64,000 bases of DNA from Colwellia sp. 1_MG-2023 (GTDB lineage Bacteria > Pseudomonadota > Gammaproteobacteria > Enterobacterales > Alteromonadaceae): the NCBI RefSeq assembly GCF_030546755.1, contig NZ_JAUOPE010000016.1, positions 47,024 to 111,023 of the forward strand, given 5' to 3'. The notes beneath the pieces were generated by a model. That model saw only the letters and a program-made list of their open reading frames with translations. It had not been told where the DNA came from and ran no database searches. Positions 20,709 through 29,417 of the stretch are shown here, piece by piece; the first letter of the stretch is position 1; each line of letters opens with the position of its first letter. A program made the translations under genes and the position numbers.

Positions 20709-22361
20709 TTAAATTGCGTTCGTGACATCGATCGATAATTTAAGCATTTGTCCAGGTTGCAGATACTTTTTTCGATTGAGTCGATTCCAACGTTCAATAT
20801 CTTTAATTGAAACATTAAATTTATCTGCGATTCTTGCGAAGGAGTCACCACGCCTTACTTTATAGGTAATGTTTCGCATGATTGCTTGGTCATTATGAGA
20901 CATTTGTGCTGATAATAAACTGTCTTTTGCTATCTTAGCTTTTTTCCAAATAACAAGTTTTTGGCCAAGTTTTAAGGTATCTCTTGGCGCCATGCCATTC
21001 CATTTCGCTAATTGACGATAATTAACGCCATAGGTGCGACTAATGTCCCAAAAATTATCACCAGAGACTACCGTATGAATAATTTTTTCATTGCCTCTAG
21101 GTGTATTTTGTTTTTTTGCTAATCGTTGATCTTGAGACAATATGTAAGTATCAAGCGATTTTGCCGCCACAGGAATTAATAAATGCTTACCTGCACGAAT
21201 GTTATTACCGCGAATATTGTTAACTTGTTTGATCACGCCAATGTCGGTATTAAATTTTTTCGCTATTCTTCCTAAACTATCTCCATTTTTAATTTGATAA
21301 CGCTGCCAAGCTAAGCGATCTTCCTTGCTGAGTTTGCTCAAACCAGCTTTAAATTTCTCTACCTTATGATTTGGAATTACTAAATAATGTGGCCCTTTAG
21401 GGTCTGTTGCCCAGCGATTATAGCCTGGGTTTAAATGTTGCAGTTCTTCTAAAGGTAAATCAGCAAGCTCAGCTGCTTTTGCTAAATCAATTTGGGAGCC
21501 AATATCTACCGGTGTAATAACACTTTTATTTTCGATTTCAAAAAATTTAATATTGAAATCAGCAGGGCGTTTTACTAAATCTGCTAATGCTAATAGTTTA
21601 GGCACGTATGCTCTTGTTTCTTTAGGCAAATCAAGCGACCAAAAATCTGTTGGCATATTACGTCGAGCATTATTTTTTACCGCTCTTTGAACTCGACCTT
21701 CGCCAGAGTTATAAGCAGCAAGTGCTAATAGCCAATCACCATCAAAAAACTTATGTAAATATTTAAGATATTTAATGGCACCTTTTGTTGATGCGATAAC
21801 GTCTCTACGGCCGTCATACCACCAGTTTTGTTTCATACCAAAACGAGTACCGGTACCTGGTACAAATTGCCACATGCCAGAAGCTCTACCATGAGAATAA
21901 GCAAAAGGATCAAATGCACTTTCTACGATAGGTAATAAGGCCATTTCAAGCGGTATATTGGCAGCTTCAAGTTCTTCAACTATGAAGTGCATATACGGCT
22001 TTGCTCGTTTAGCTACGCGATCTAAATAATTTTGATTTTTTGCGTACCAATTTCTTTGTACAACAACACGACGGTTTTGTTCGATGGGAAAGGTTAATTG
22101 TTCTCTGATGCGTTGCCAGACATCGTCACTCACATTGACGTCTTCTGATAATGAAATTTCAACGTCATTCACGGGATGTATCACATCTGCAGTTTCATCA
22201 GCGAGCAGTGCTTGGCTAATATCAACAGGAGAAGCGATATTTTCAAGTAAGAGCGTATTAGTTGCTTGGTTGTTATTAGCTGATAAACCTTGATTTGGTG
22301 TTGTACTTTGACAACCCACTAAGGCGATAGCGGCGGAAAGTGAAAAAGATATATATTTCAT
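20709..22361 (-). CDS. mltD: Membrane-bound lytic murein transglycosylase D
   Basis: 550 residues. The lipoprotein signal has lipobox LVGC at 14-17. The lytic transglycosylase domain (about 120-260) carries the catalytic Glu147 in VESAFDP and the GMWQFVPGTG motif. Three LysM peptidoglycan-binding repeats follow (about 355-400, 430-475 and 500-545). It cleaves glycan strands between MurNAc and GlcNAc. It lies downstream of gloB in the same direction, as in many gammaproteobacteria. Confidence 0.96.
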   Translation of the reverse strand: MKYISFSLSAAIALVGCQSTTPNQGLSANNNQATNTLLLENIASPVDISQALLADETADVIHPVNDVEISLSEDVNVSDDVWQRIREQLTFPIEQNRRVVVQRNWYAKNQNYLDRVAKRAKPYMHFIVEELEAANIPLEMALLPIVESAFDPFAYSHGRASGMWQFVPGTGTRFGMKQNWWYDGRRDVIASTKGAIKYLKYLHKFFDGDWLLALAAYNSGEGRVQRAVKNNARRNMPTDFWSLDLPKETRAYVPKLLALADLVKRPADFNIKFFEIENKSVITPVDIGSQIDLAKAAELADLPLEELQHLNPGYNRWATDPKGPHYLVIPNHKVEKFKAGLSKLSKEDRLAWQRYQIKNGDSLGRIAKKFNTDIGVIKQVNNIRGNNIRAGKHLLIPVAAKSLDTYILSQDQRLAKKQNTPRGNEKIIHTVVSGDNFWDISRTYGVNYRQLAKWNGMAPRDTLKLGQKLVIWKKAKIAKDSLLSAQMSHNDQAIMRNITYKVRRGDSFARIADKFNVSIKDIERWNRLNRKKYLQPGQMLKLSIDVTNAI

Positions 22362-22427
22362 GAAAAATCTAACTATGAATACTTGATGTTTAGTGTCACT
22401 TATTTGAAGTTAAGGATCAACAAGCAT

Positions 22428-22466
22428 AGAAAAATATATGTACCGATTAAGCAAATATATTTTTCT
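22428..22466 (-). terminator. AT-rich hairpin between gloB and mltD
   Basis: A perfect 12-bp stem (AGAAAAATATAT with ATATATTTTTCT, 22428-22439 and 22455-22466) just after the gloB stop. It ends in an A/T tract and is a plausible intrinsic terminator. Confidence 0.5.
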
Positions 22467-22474
22467 ATAAGCTA

Positions 22475-23284
22475 TTAGAAGGTATCTTTCCAACGACGTA
22501 AGCTGGTGAAGGTTTCAAGTACTGAGTTCATTGCTTGTTGGCTATATTCTTGCACACTGGCTTGAATTTTTTCGTCATGACAACGTAAAAAGGGGTTAAT
22601 TTGTTTTTCTCTTAATATCGACGAGGGTAAAGTCACTTTATTTGCCGCTCTAAGTTCTTGTACTTGGTTATAATAATGAACTAGTTCAATATTCGTGGGA
22701 TCAACCGTTAAAGCAAAAGTAAGATTGGCTAATGTATATTCGTGTGTACAGTAAACACGGGTTCTTTCCGGAAGCTCTTTTAAACAAGTTAATGAAGTGT
22801 GCATTTGTTGAGGCGTACCTTCAAAAATTCTGCCACAACCACCTGAAAATAATGTGTCTCCACAAAATAAAATATCGTCTGCATGATAAGCAATATGACC
22901 TAAGGTGTGACCTGGCAAATCAATAATATTAAAAGTTAAATCAAATGTTGGCAGCTCAACTGTATCACCTTGTTGTAATTTTTGTGTCGCAAAAGGAATG
23001 TTTTCGTGCAAAGGTGCGTATACCTCTATCTGCCAACCTTTATCTTGACAATATTGATGAAGTGCCTCAATGCCACCAATATGATCAGCATGATGGTGAG
23101 TGATGAATATAGCGGACAGCGTTTTGTGATGCTTTTCAAGATATTCGATACAAACATTAGCATCACCAGGATCAACTAAGATAAGCTGATCACAATGGTT
23201 TGCAGAAATTGCCCAAATATAATTATCAGAGAATGCTTTTATAGGTGAAATTACATTTTTAGCTGTCGATTGTTGGGTATTCAT
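22475..23284 (-). CDS. gloB: Hydroxyacylglutathione hydrolase (glyoxalase II)
   Basis: 269 residues. The metallo-beta-lactamase motif THHHADHIGG is at 62-71, and the GCGRIFEGTPQQM segment (about 147-160) and the C-terminal FLRCHDEKI region are those of GloB. It converts S-lactoylglutathione to lactate and glutathione in the cytoplasm. It is divergent from the methyltransferase gene at 23418, the usual gloB-yafS arrangement. Confidence 0.96.
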   Translation of the reverse strand: MNTQQSTAKNVISPIKAFSDNYIWAISANHCDQLILVDPGDANVCIEYLEKHHKTLSAIFITHHHADHIGGIEALHQYCQDKGWQIEVYAPLHENIPFATQKLQQGDTVELPTFDLTFNIIDLPGHTLGHIAYHADDILFCGDTLFSGGCGRIFEGTPQQMHTSLTCLKELPERTRVYCTHEYTLANLTFALTVDPTNIELVHYYNQVQELRAANKVTLPSSILREKQINPFLRCHDEKIQASVQEYSQQAMNSVLETFTSLRRWKDTF

Positions 23285-23417
23285 GGCTGCCCCTTTATAA
23301 CTTTCAGGTTATTATACTGTGACTAGTTAAATTGTAACGATTTTATTTACCGGTAACATTTGTGCAAGTTATCCAATAGTTTTATAGTTAACCGATACTT
23401 ACTGAGTTTAAAATACC

Positions 23418-24188
23418 ATGAAACCAGCACTCGCATTTAGACAACCTCATTCACCTGCATCTTGGCTTGAATTACCTAATGGGGAATTAATAGTTGCTGA
23501 AATCAACCAACTTTTAGCGCCTTGGTGGCCTAAATTTTTTGGTTATCATTTGTTGAAAATAGGGGCGTTGAGCAGCTTTGTTGATAGTCAAAGGTGCCCA
23601 ATTAAACATCATGTGGCTTTATTAGAACATCAAAAAGTTGCTCAAAGTCAAAATGTGCCAGTTTATGCAGAAATAGATGATTTGCCTTTTCTAGAACATA
23701 GTGTAGATGTTTGTGTTTTAAGTCATGCCTTAGAGTTTTCGTTAGATCCCCACCATGTAATTCGAGAAGCCAATCGAGCTTTAATACCGAATGGCTACTT
23801 AGTACTTTCAGGATATAATCCTTTTAGTTTAGCTGGGCTTAATAGTTTTATTCCGTTTAGAAGGCAACATTCTCCTTGGAGTGAACGCTTTTTCTCTGCA
23901 ATGCGGGTAAAAGATTGGTTGCATTTAATGGGCTATGAAATTCTAATGGACGAAAGATGCTTACATTCAACGTTAGCCACCAATATTAGTCAGGGTTTTA
24001 TTGCTAGACATTGTCGAAAATTCGCCCAACGATTTTTCCCAAGTTTTGGCTCTATTTATGTGATAGTCGCTAAAAAACGAGTTTTACCTTTAACGCCTAT
24101 CAAACCGAAGTGGAAATTACGTACTCAACTTAATCCAGTTAATGTTTCAACATTAAACTCCTCTCGTCAGCAAAATAAGTGTAAATAA
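23418..24188 (+). CDS. YafS-like SAM-dependent methyltransferase
   Basis: 256 residues. The C-terminal half shows a class I methyltransferase core: EIDDLPFLEHSVDVCVLSHALEF (about 88-112, with DLPF and the VCVLSHALE strand), then HHVIREANRALIPNGYLVLSG (about 115-135) and a NPFSLAG loop. The position of the usual GxGxG motif reads LKIGALSSF, so SAM binding is inferred from the rest. Divergent from gloB, as in E. coli yafS. Substrate unknown. Note that rnhA and dnaQ, which follow in E. coli, are not here. Confidence 0.82.
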   Translation: MKPALAFRQPHSPASWLELPNGELIVAEINQLLAPWWPKFFGYHLLKIGALSSFVDSQRCPIKHHVALLEHQKVAQSQNVPVYAEIDDLPFLEHSVDVCVLSHALEFSLDPHHVIREANRALIPNGYLVLSGYNPFSLAGLNSFIPFRRQHSPWSERFFSAMRVKDWLHLMGYEILMDERCLHSTLATNISQGFIARHCRKFAQRFFPSFGSIYVIVAKKRVLPLTPIKPKWKLRTQLNPVNVSTLNSSRQQNKCK

Positions 24189-24261
24189 TATAAATTTATG
24201 CTGATTTTACGGGCGTAAATTAGCTAAGATTGTCGCTATAAAATACTACGAGTTCTACCAA

Positions 24262-25020
24262 ATGACTAGAAACGATTTTGAACGATATTTAAATGATTTA
24301 TTAAAGCCAGAACAGATCAAAGATTTTTGTCCCAATGGTTTACAAATACAAGGCCGAGACACCATTCAGAAAGTTATTACAGGGGTTACGGCAACACAAG
24401 CATTAATCGATCGTGCTATTGAAGAAAACGCTGATGCGATTGTTGTTCATCATGGCTATTTTTGGAAAAATGAGTCTTATGTGATCCGTGGTATGAAGCA
24501 TAAAAGGATCAAAGCATTATTGACGCATGATATTAATCTTTTTGCTTATCATTTGCCGTTAGATATTCATCCTCAATTAGGCAATAACGCCCAATTAGCC
24601 AAGTTATTAGCCATAACCCCTACAGGTCCTCTTGAGCTAGGAAATAACTTAAGTGTTGCTGTACAAGGGGTATTTTCTCAAACTATTTCTGCATCAAACT
24701 TATCGGCCAGAATTAATAAACAATTACAGCGTGAATGCTTGCATATTGCGCCGCCATCGAACAAACCAATAAAAACTATTGCTTGGTGTAGTGGTGGTGG
24801 ACAAAACTATATCGAACTTGCCGCGGAGCAGGGCATAGATGCATTTTTATCTGGTGAGGTTTCTGAACAAACTACTCATGTAGCTCGTGAAATGGATATT
24901 CACTTTTTTGCTGCGGGTCATCATGCCACTGAAAGGTATGGCGCTAAGGCGTTAGGTGAATATTTACAGCAAGAATTATCTATAGACGTTCAGTTTGTTG
25001 ATATTGATAATCCTGTGTAA
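24262..25020 (+). CDS. Nif3-like dinuclear metal-centre protein (YbgI family)
   Basis: 252 residues of the Nif3/YbgI family: FCPNGLQIQG near 24-33, HHGYFWKNE near 73-81, HLPLDIHPQLGNN near 99-111 and FAAGHHATERYG near 216-227. These supply the paired His/Asp/Glu ligands of a dinuclear metal site. The exact reaction is unresolved in the family. ATG 24262 is the start. A GTAACT tandem repeat begins at its stop. Confidence 0.93.
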   Translation: MTRNDFERYLNDLLKPEQIKDFCPNGLQIQGRDTIQKVITGVTATQALIDRAIEENADAIVVHHGYFWKNESYVIRGMKHKRIKALLTHDINLFAYHLPLDIHPQLGNNAQLAKLLAITPTGPLELGNNLSVAVQGVFSQTISASNLSARINKQLQRECLHIAPPSNKPIKTIAWCSGGGQNYIELAAEQGIDAFLSGEVSEQTTHVAREMDIHFFAAGHHATERYGAKALGEYLQQELSIDVQFVDIDNPV

Positions 25021-25040
25021 CTGTAACTGTAACTGTAACT
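25017..25040 (+). repeat. GTAACT tandem repeat (four units)
   Basis: Four direct GTAACT units, the first containing the TAA stop of the Nif3-like gene. Slippage would leave the protein unchanged. Confidence 0.85.
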
Positions 25041-25048
25041 AGTTTAAT

Positions 25049-25092
25049 GATTAAGCTTTCTGTCTATTTATAGAAGAACAAAAAGCTTAATC
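25049..25092. terminator. Bidirectional hairpin between Nif3-like and ElyC-like genes
   Basis: An 11-bp stem GATTAAGCTTT / AAAGCTTAATC (25049-25059 and 25082-25092) between two convergent genes. There is no strong U tract, so the terminator role is inferred. Confidence 0.5.
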
Positions 25093-25114
25093 TTCACTTT
25101 TACATTGTCATCTT

Positions 25115-25876
25115 TTAACTGTCAGATTTTAACCATTGAACTAATAATCCGATGCTTTCGTACCAAGCATTGGTTGTCTGAGTTAAGTTATGACTTTTAG
25201 GTAAATAGTACGACCAATTTTTATAACCATCGATATTTTTCACCCAATTACTGGCGGGAGCTGGGATAACATCAATACCGTGTTGTTTAAAATAATTTAC
25301 AGCTCTTAACATATGATCAGCATTTGTGACTAAAACAACATTTTTACCTTGCACTCTTGGCGCGATTAATTCAGCTTCTTCTTCAGTATCTTTGGGAAAG
25401 CTTTCAACAATAATTTTGCTTTCTGGAACACCTAATAACATGGCTGCTTTTTTAACATTTGTCGCATTTGAATCATTATCGTCAAAAGCAGCGCCAGAGG
25501 TAATTAATTGTGCTTCAGGGTGTAATTTAAATATTCTTAACCCTTCAACTAAACGTTGTAATGAGCAAGGGAATAACTGGGAGGTCGCAGGAAGATCAGG
25601 ATTACTCGTGTTACCACAACCTAAAATAACAATATAATCAATCGGCTTTTCAGTGTATTGATAACTGGCAAAATTATTTTCTAATGGTTGCATAACACGA
25701 TCAGAAACATACCCTGTTGATAATAAAATCAATAGGAAGCTGGCAGTAAGCAAACATTTAAAACTAAGCGACGGTTTTTTATAAAATAAAATTAAAGCGA
25801 TTATTAATAATAACGATATTAAGCTTAACGGCATTATTAAAAAACCAATGATTTTTTTCAGTAAAAACAAATCCAT
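25115..25876 (-). CDS. ElyC/SanA/YdcF-family envelope protein (DUF218)
   Basis: 253 residues. Two N-terminal hydrophobic helices (about 9-28 and 36-56) are followed by a DUF218 domain with YIVILGCGN (about 82-90), RLVEGLRIFKLHPEAQLITSG (about 108-128) and VLVTNADHMLRAVNYFKQHG near 181-200. Members such as ElyC act in envelope (lipid carrier/peptidoglycan) homeostasis; activity of this protein is inferred. Reads toward the convergent Nif3-like gene. Confidence 0.82.
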   Translation of the reverse strand: MDLFLLKKIIGFLIMPLSLISLLLIIALILFYKKPSLSFKCLLTASFLLILLSTGYVSDRVMQPLENNFASYQYTEKPIDYIVILGCGNTSNPDLPATSQLFPCSLQRLVEGLRIFKLHPEAQLITSGAAFDDNDSNATNVKKAAMLLGVPESKIIVESFPKDTEEEAELIAPRVQGKNVVLVTNADHMLRAVNYFKQHGIDVIPAPASNWVKNIDGYKNWSYYLPKSHNLTQTTNAWYESIGLLVQWLKSDS

Positions 25877-25999
25877 TTATTTCTTCAACAGACAGTAAAT
25901 AAAAGATAATTTTAACAAGCTTTTTATTTAAATTCAGTACCTGGTCTTAAAATCTTCCTCTTTATTTTATCATTGCAGATAATTTAGACATCCAGTGTA

Positions 26000-26028
26000 T
26001 TGATTTATCGTAACAAATGGGGTTTAAT
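26000..26028 (+). promoter_or_regulatory. Candidate lysC promoter
   Basis: TTGATT (26000-26005), a 17-bp spacer and TTTAAT (26023-26028), about 70 bp before the riboswitch. Confidence 0.4.
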
Positions 26029-26098
26029 TAGCCCGCTGTTAAATTAGACTAAATACTCCAATTGGAACCACTCGTTGGGTATTAACTAATTTAACGCT

Positions 26099-26290
26099 CC
26101 AGAAGAGGAGCAATAGCTAGGTAAATAACCCGAGGAAACCACATTCCTATGACTGTTATTGAGGGAGACTATTGCCGAGGGTATTCAGAGCCGTGGTATC
26201 TGATACTCGGTCACTAAGGTTGAATCCTTAGGATTGTCACCTCTACTTGGCAATGTTGCTAAGTAGAATAGGGTGGAGAGCTTCTGGCTG
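26099..26290 (+). ncRNA. Lysine riboswitch (L-box) of lysC
   Basis: Closing helix P1 is CCAGAAG (26099-26105) paired with CTTCTGG (26281-26287). Between them the conserved blocks seen in the E. coli lysC leader are present in order: AGAAGAGG, CCGAGG near 26173-26180, CTAAGGTTGAATCCTTAGGATTGTCACC (26214-26241, quoted in parts: AAGGTTGAATCCTT, TTGTCACC) and GGTGGAGAGCTTCTGG. When lysine binds, expression of lysC is turned down; the mechanism (transcription or translation) is not decided by the sequence. Confidence 0.94.
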
Positions 26291-26390
26291 AAAAGTTAAG
26301 CTTTGTACTTTTAATACATCTCTTCATTCAGTCATGCTCTTCCTTGATGTAAATATTGTTAAGATAACTTAGCAAATAGGGAGACCTACT

Positions 26391-26495
26391 ATGGTTTTTA
26401 AACCTTCTTATATTTTTAACATTAGCCAGCACGGCTCTTTTTATTCTAATCATTTATCACGATTGATCGATGGAGTGTTTTCATGTCATCTTTGA
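26391..26495 (+). CDS. Possible 34-residue leader peptide overlapping lysC start
   Basis: ATG 26391 is preceded by GGGAGAC, a good ribosome-binding site, and the frame runs 34 codons to TGA at 26493-26495, which lies 13 bp inside lysC (start 26483). It is between the riboswitch and lysC. Composition is not obviously regulatory (no lysine run), so its role, if any, could be translational coupling of lysC. It may be a chance frame. Confidence 0.35.
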   Translation: MVFKPSYIFNISQHGSFYSNHLSRLIDGVFSCHL

Positions 26496-27853
26496 TAAAC
26501 AATCAAGCTCGAGAAATAACCGTATCTAAATTTGGTGGTACAAGTGTTGCTGATCATCAAGCCATGCTTCGATGTGCACAGATCATTAAAAATGATCCTG
26601 CAAATCGTGTGGTCGTTGTTTCGGCAAGTTCAGGGGTTACCAATTATCTTGTTCGTTTAAGTCAAGCTAACGTCAGTGAAGCTGAGCAACAACAATTGCT
26701 TGAAAGCATCAAAAATATTCAATTGAACATTTTGGCTGAAATTGAAAATAGCGAACCGTTAGAGGAAAAAATAAACGGGCTATTAAATGAATTAACCGCT
26801 TATGCACAAGCTCAATCATTAAACCATAGCCTTCGTATAGCCGATGCAATATTATCTTTTGGTGAGCAAATGAGCTCATTATTATTTGCTCAAGTGCTGC
26901 AATCAATTGGCGTTAATGGCCATACCTTTGATGTTAAACAAATCATGAAAACCAATGACCTGTATGGCCAAGCGGTTGTTGATTTAGACAAGTTAGCCAA
27001 GTGCACAGCAACATTTTTAACCGAAAAACTTAACGATCAAGTGATTGTTACTCAAGGATTTATTGGTCAAACGGCTGACGGCCATACCACAACGTTAGGA
27101 AGAGGCGGTTCAGATTATAGTGCCGCTTTAATCGCTGAAGCCTTGGGGGCAAAAAACTTAGCAATATGGACAGATGTGGTTGGAATTTTCACAACAGATC
27201 CCCGTATTACTGATCAAGCACGAGCAATAAAAGAAATCAGCTTTGGTGAAGCGGCTGAAATGGCGACATTTGGCGCAAAAATTTTACATCCAGCCACCTT
27301 GATTCCGGCCATGCGTAAAAATATTCCTGTTTTTGTTGGTTCAAGTAAAGAGCCTGAAAAAGGCGGAACTTATATTCAACAAACAGTGGCCTCGAAACCA
27401 ACTTACCGTTCTATTTCTTTACGAAAAGAGCAAACTTTGGTGACAGTTAAAAGCCCTGCAATGTTACATGCAAGTGGTTTTTTAGCGAAAGTTTTTGCCG
27501 TATTAGCTAAGCATGAATTAAGTGTTGATTTGATCACCACTTCAGAAATAAGTGTTGCGATGACTTTTGATAATCCTTCAGGCTCTACACAAGCTTTGTT
27601 AAATTCAACCGTAGTAGAAGAACTAGAACAACTTTGTGAAGTGTCGGTAGAAAATGGTTTATCGCTAATTGCTGTCGTGGGTAATAATATTCATAAAACT
27701 AACGGTGTTGGTACCAGCATATTTGATGCGTTATCTGGTATTAATGTGCGAATGATTTGCCAAGGAGCTAGTGAGCATAATTTATGCTTTTTGGTGAACG
27801 AAGCGCAAGCAAATGAAACGGTAGAAAAATTACATAATAAGTTATTTTCTTAA
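26483..27853 (+). CDS. lysC: Aspartokinase III (lysine-sensitive)
   Basis: 456 residues, close to E. coli LysC (449). The N-terminal kinase domain begins VSKFGGTSVAD (14-24), with Lys16 as the expected ATP/aspartate contact. It continues with the GRGGSDYSAALIAEALGA (about 209-226) and FGEAAEMATFGAKILHPAT blocks. Two ACT domains follow (about 315-456). It phosphorylates aspartate, the first step of the lysine/threonine/methionine branch. The lysine riboswitch in the leader and the LysC-type ACT domains support lysine feedback. ATG 26483 follows TGGAG. Confidence 0.96.
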   Translation: MSSLINNQAREITVSKFGGTSVADHQAMLRCAQIIKNDPANRVVVVSASSGVTNYLVRLSQANVSEAEQQQLLESIKNIQLNILAEIENSEPLEEKINGLLNELTAYAQAQSLNHSLRIADAILSFGEQMSSLLFAQVLQSIGVNGHTFDVKQIMKTNDLYGQAVVDLDKLAKCTATFLTEKLNDQVIVTQGFIGQTADGHTTTLGRGGSDYSAALIAEALGAKNLAIWTDVVGIFTTDPRITDQARAIKEISFGEAAEMATFGAKILHPATLIPAMRKNIPVFVGSSKEPEKGGTYIQQTVASKPTYRSISLRKEQTLVTVKSPAMLHASGFLAKVFAVLAKHELSVDLITTSEISVAMTFDNPSGSTQALLNSTVVEELEQLCEVSVENGLSLIAVVGNNIHKTNGVGTSIFDALSGINVRMICQGASEHNLCFLVNEAQANETVEKLHNKLFS

Positions 27854-27885
27854 TTTTTGTTCTCTTTTCGTTGCTTAAAATAAAG

Positions 27886-27917
27886 CGTTAAGATGCTATG
27901 TAGTTAGTATCTTAACG
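27886..27917. terminator. Hairpin between convergent lysC and queC
   Basis: A 9-bp stem CGTTAAGAT / ATCTTAACG (27886-27894 and 27909-27917), extended by further pairs, lies between the two convergent stops. No U tract. Confidence 0.45.
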
Positions 27918-27927
27918 ATTAATAATA

Positions 27928-28611
27928 TTAGTCTTCGTAAGCTAATGGGTCGACAACATTATTGTCGCTAAAAGCTTCTAATCTTTCTTGGCAAGCGCCA
28001 CATTTACCACAGGCTTTTTCACGACCGTTATAGCAAGTCCATGTTTTACTGTAATCTAACGCCATTTTTATTCCATCTGTTAGAATATCCGATTTGGTCA
28101 CCGTTAAATAAGGACTGAAAATTTCCACGGCTTCATAATTCGCAATTTGACAAACATCATTCATTTTTTCAACAAACTCAGGGCGACAATCAGGATAGAT
28201 AGCATGATCGCCCGAATGTGCGCCGTAATAAACTTGCGCTGCGCCAACAGATACCGCATAACCAACGGCTAAAGAAAGTAAAATCATATTTCGGTTAGGC
28301 ACGACAGTGGATTTCATGGTTTCCGCTTCGTAATGTCCTTCAGGAATATCAATATCATCGGTTAATGATGAGCCTGCTAATAATTGATTAATTGTTGTAA
28401 TATCAATTACTTTATGGGGAACATTTAAACTTTTACATACGTCACTAGCACATTGCAGTTCTTTGACATGACGTTGTCCATAATCAAAGGATAAAGCAAA
28501 CACCTCTTTACCGTCTTTTAACGCGCGATTAAGAACGGTGAAAGAATCCATGCCGCCAGAATATATAACCACGACTTTATTATTAATATTAGGACTAATT
28601 TTGCTGCTCAT
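27928..28611 (-). CDS. queC: 7-cyano-7-deazaguanine synthase
   Basis: 227 residues. The PP-loop SGGMDS is at 18-23, and the zinc-binding cluster C193, C201, C204, C207 ([15 protein letters not shown]) is at the end. It converts CDG to preQ0, in the queuosine pathway. Divergent from queE, a common pairing. Confidence 0.96.
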   Translation of the reverse strand: MSSKISPNINNKVVVIYSGGMDSFTVLNRALKDGKEVFALSFDYGQRHVKELQCASDVCKSLNVPHKVIDITTINQLLAGSSLTDDIDIPEGHYEAETMKSTVVPNRNMILLSLAVGYAVSVGAAQVYYGAHSGDHAIYPDCRPEFVEKMNDVCQIANYEAVEIFSPYLTVTKSDILTDGIKMALDYSKTWTCYNGREKACGKCGACQERLEAFSDNNVVDPLAYED

Positions 28612-28697
28612 CTTTGGACTCTCTGAGGTATAATAGGAAACTTGCGCATTTTACTTGAAATTTCTTCTCCGATAAATAGGCAATAAAGAACGCTATT

Positions 28698-29372
28698 ATG
28701 ACGACAAAATACAAAATAAACGAATTATTTGAAACCATTCAAGGAGAGGGAGCTTTTACTGGGCAACCGTCAATTTTCCTGCGTCTTCAAGGTTGTCCTG
28801 TTGGCTGCTCTTGGTGTGATACTAAACATACTTGGGAAATTAATTTATCCGATGAAGTCGATCACTTAACTATGACCAGTAAAACTGCTGAATCTGATCA
28901 GTGGGCTGCGTTAAGTAGTGAAGACATTATTGATATTTTTAGTCGTAAAAAATTTAAAGCAAAACATATCGTTATTACCGGTGGTGAACCTTGCATGGTC
29001 GATTTAACGCCACTTTGCTCGGTATTAGAAGCACATGGCTTTAGTTGTCAAATAGAAACCTCAGGCACATTTGAAATTAACACTACAGAGAATTGTTGGG
29101 TTACTGTTTCGCCAAAAGTGAATATGAAAGGTGGATACAAAATATTGACCTCAGCAATGCAAAGGGCCAATGAAATTAAACATCCGGTCGCTACCGAACA
29201 GCATGTTGATGATTTAAAGGCATTATTAACTGATCACAAGGTGACAGCAAAGCCAATTTATTTACAACCTATCAGTCAAAAACAACGAGCAACAGAATTA
29301 GCAATTAAAACCTGTATTGAAAACAATTGGCGTTTATCGATTCAAGTACATAAATATATTGGTATTGAGTAA
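28698..29372 (+). CDS. queE: 7-carboxy-7-deazaguanine synthase
   Basis: 224 residues. The radical-SAM CxxxCxxC motif is C33, C37, C40 (QGCPVGCSWCD), preceded by the FETIQGEGAFTGQPSIF start. HIVITGGEPC is a further hallmark (about 97-106). It makes CDG from CPH4, just before QueC in queuosine synthesis. ATG 28698 is the start. Confidence 0.96.
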   Translation: MTTKYKINELFETIQGEGAFTGQPSIFLRLQGCPVGCSWCDTKHTWEINLSDEVDHLTMTSKTAESDQWAALSSEDIIDIFSRKKFKAKHIVITGGEPCMVDLTPLCSVLEAHGFSCQIETSGTFEINTTENCWVTVSPKVNMKGGYKILTSAMQRANEIKHPVATEQHVDDLKALLTDHKVTAKPIYLQPISQKQRATELAIKTCIENNWRLSIQVHKYIGIE

Positions 29373-29417
29373 TTTTTATAACCGATCACAATAATCGTAT
29401 TGATTGTAGTTAATGGC

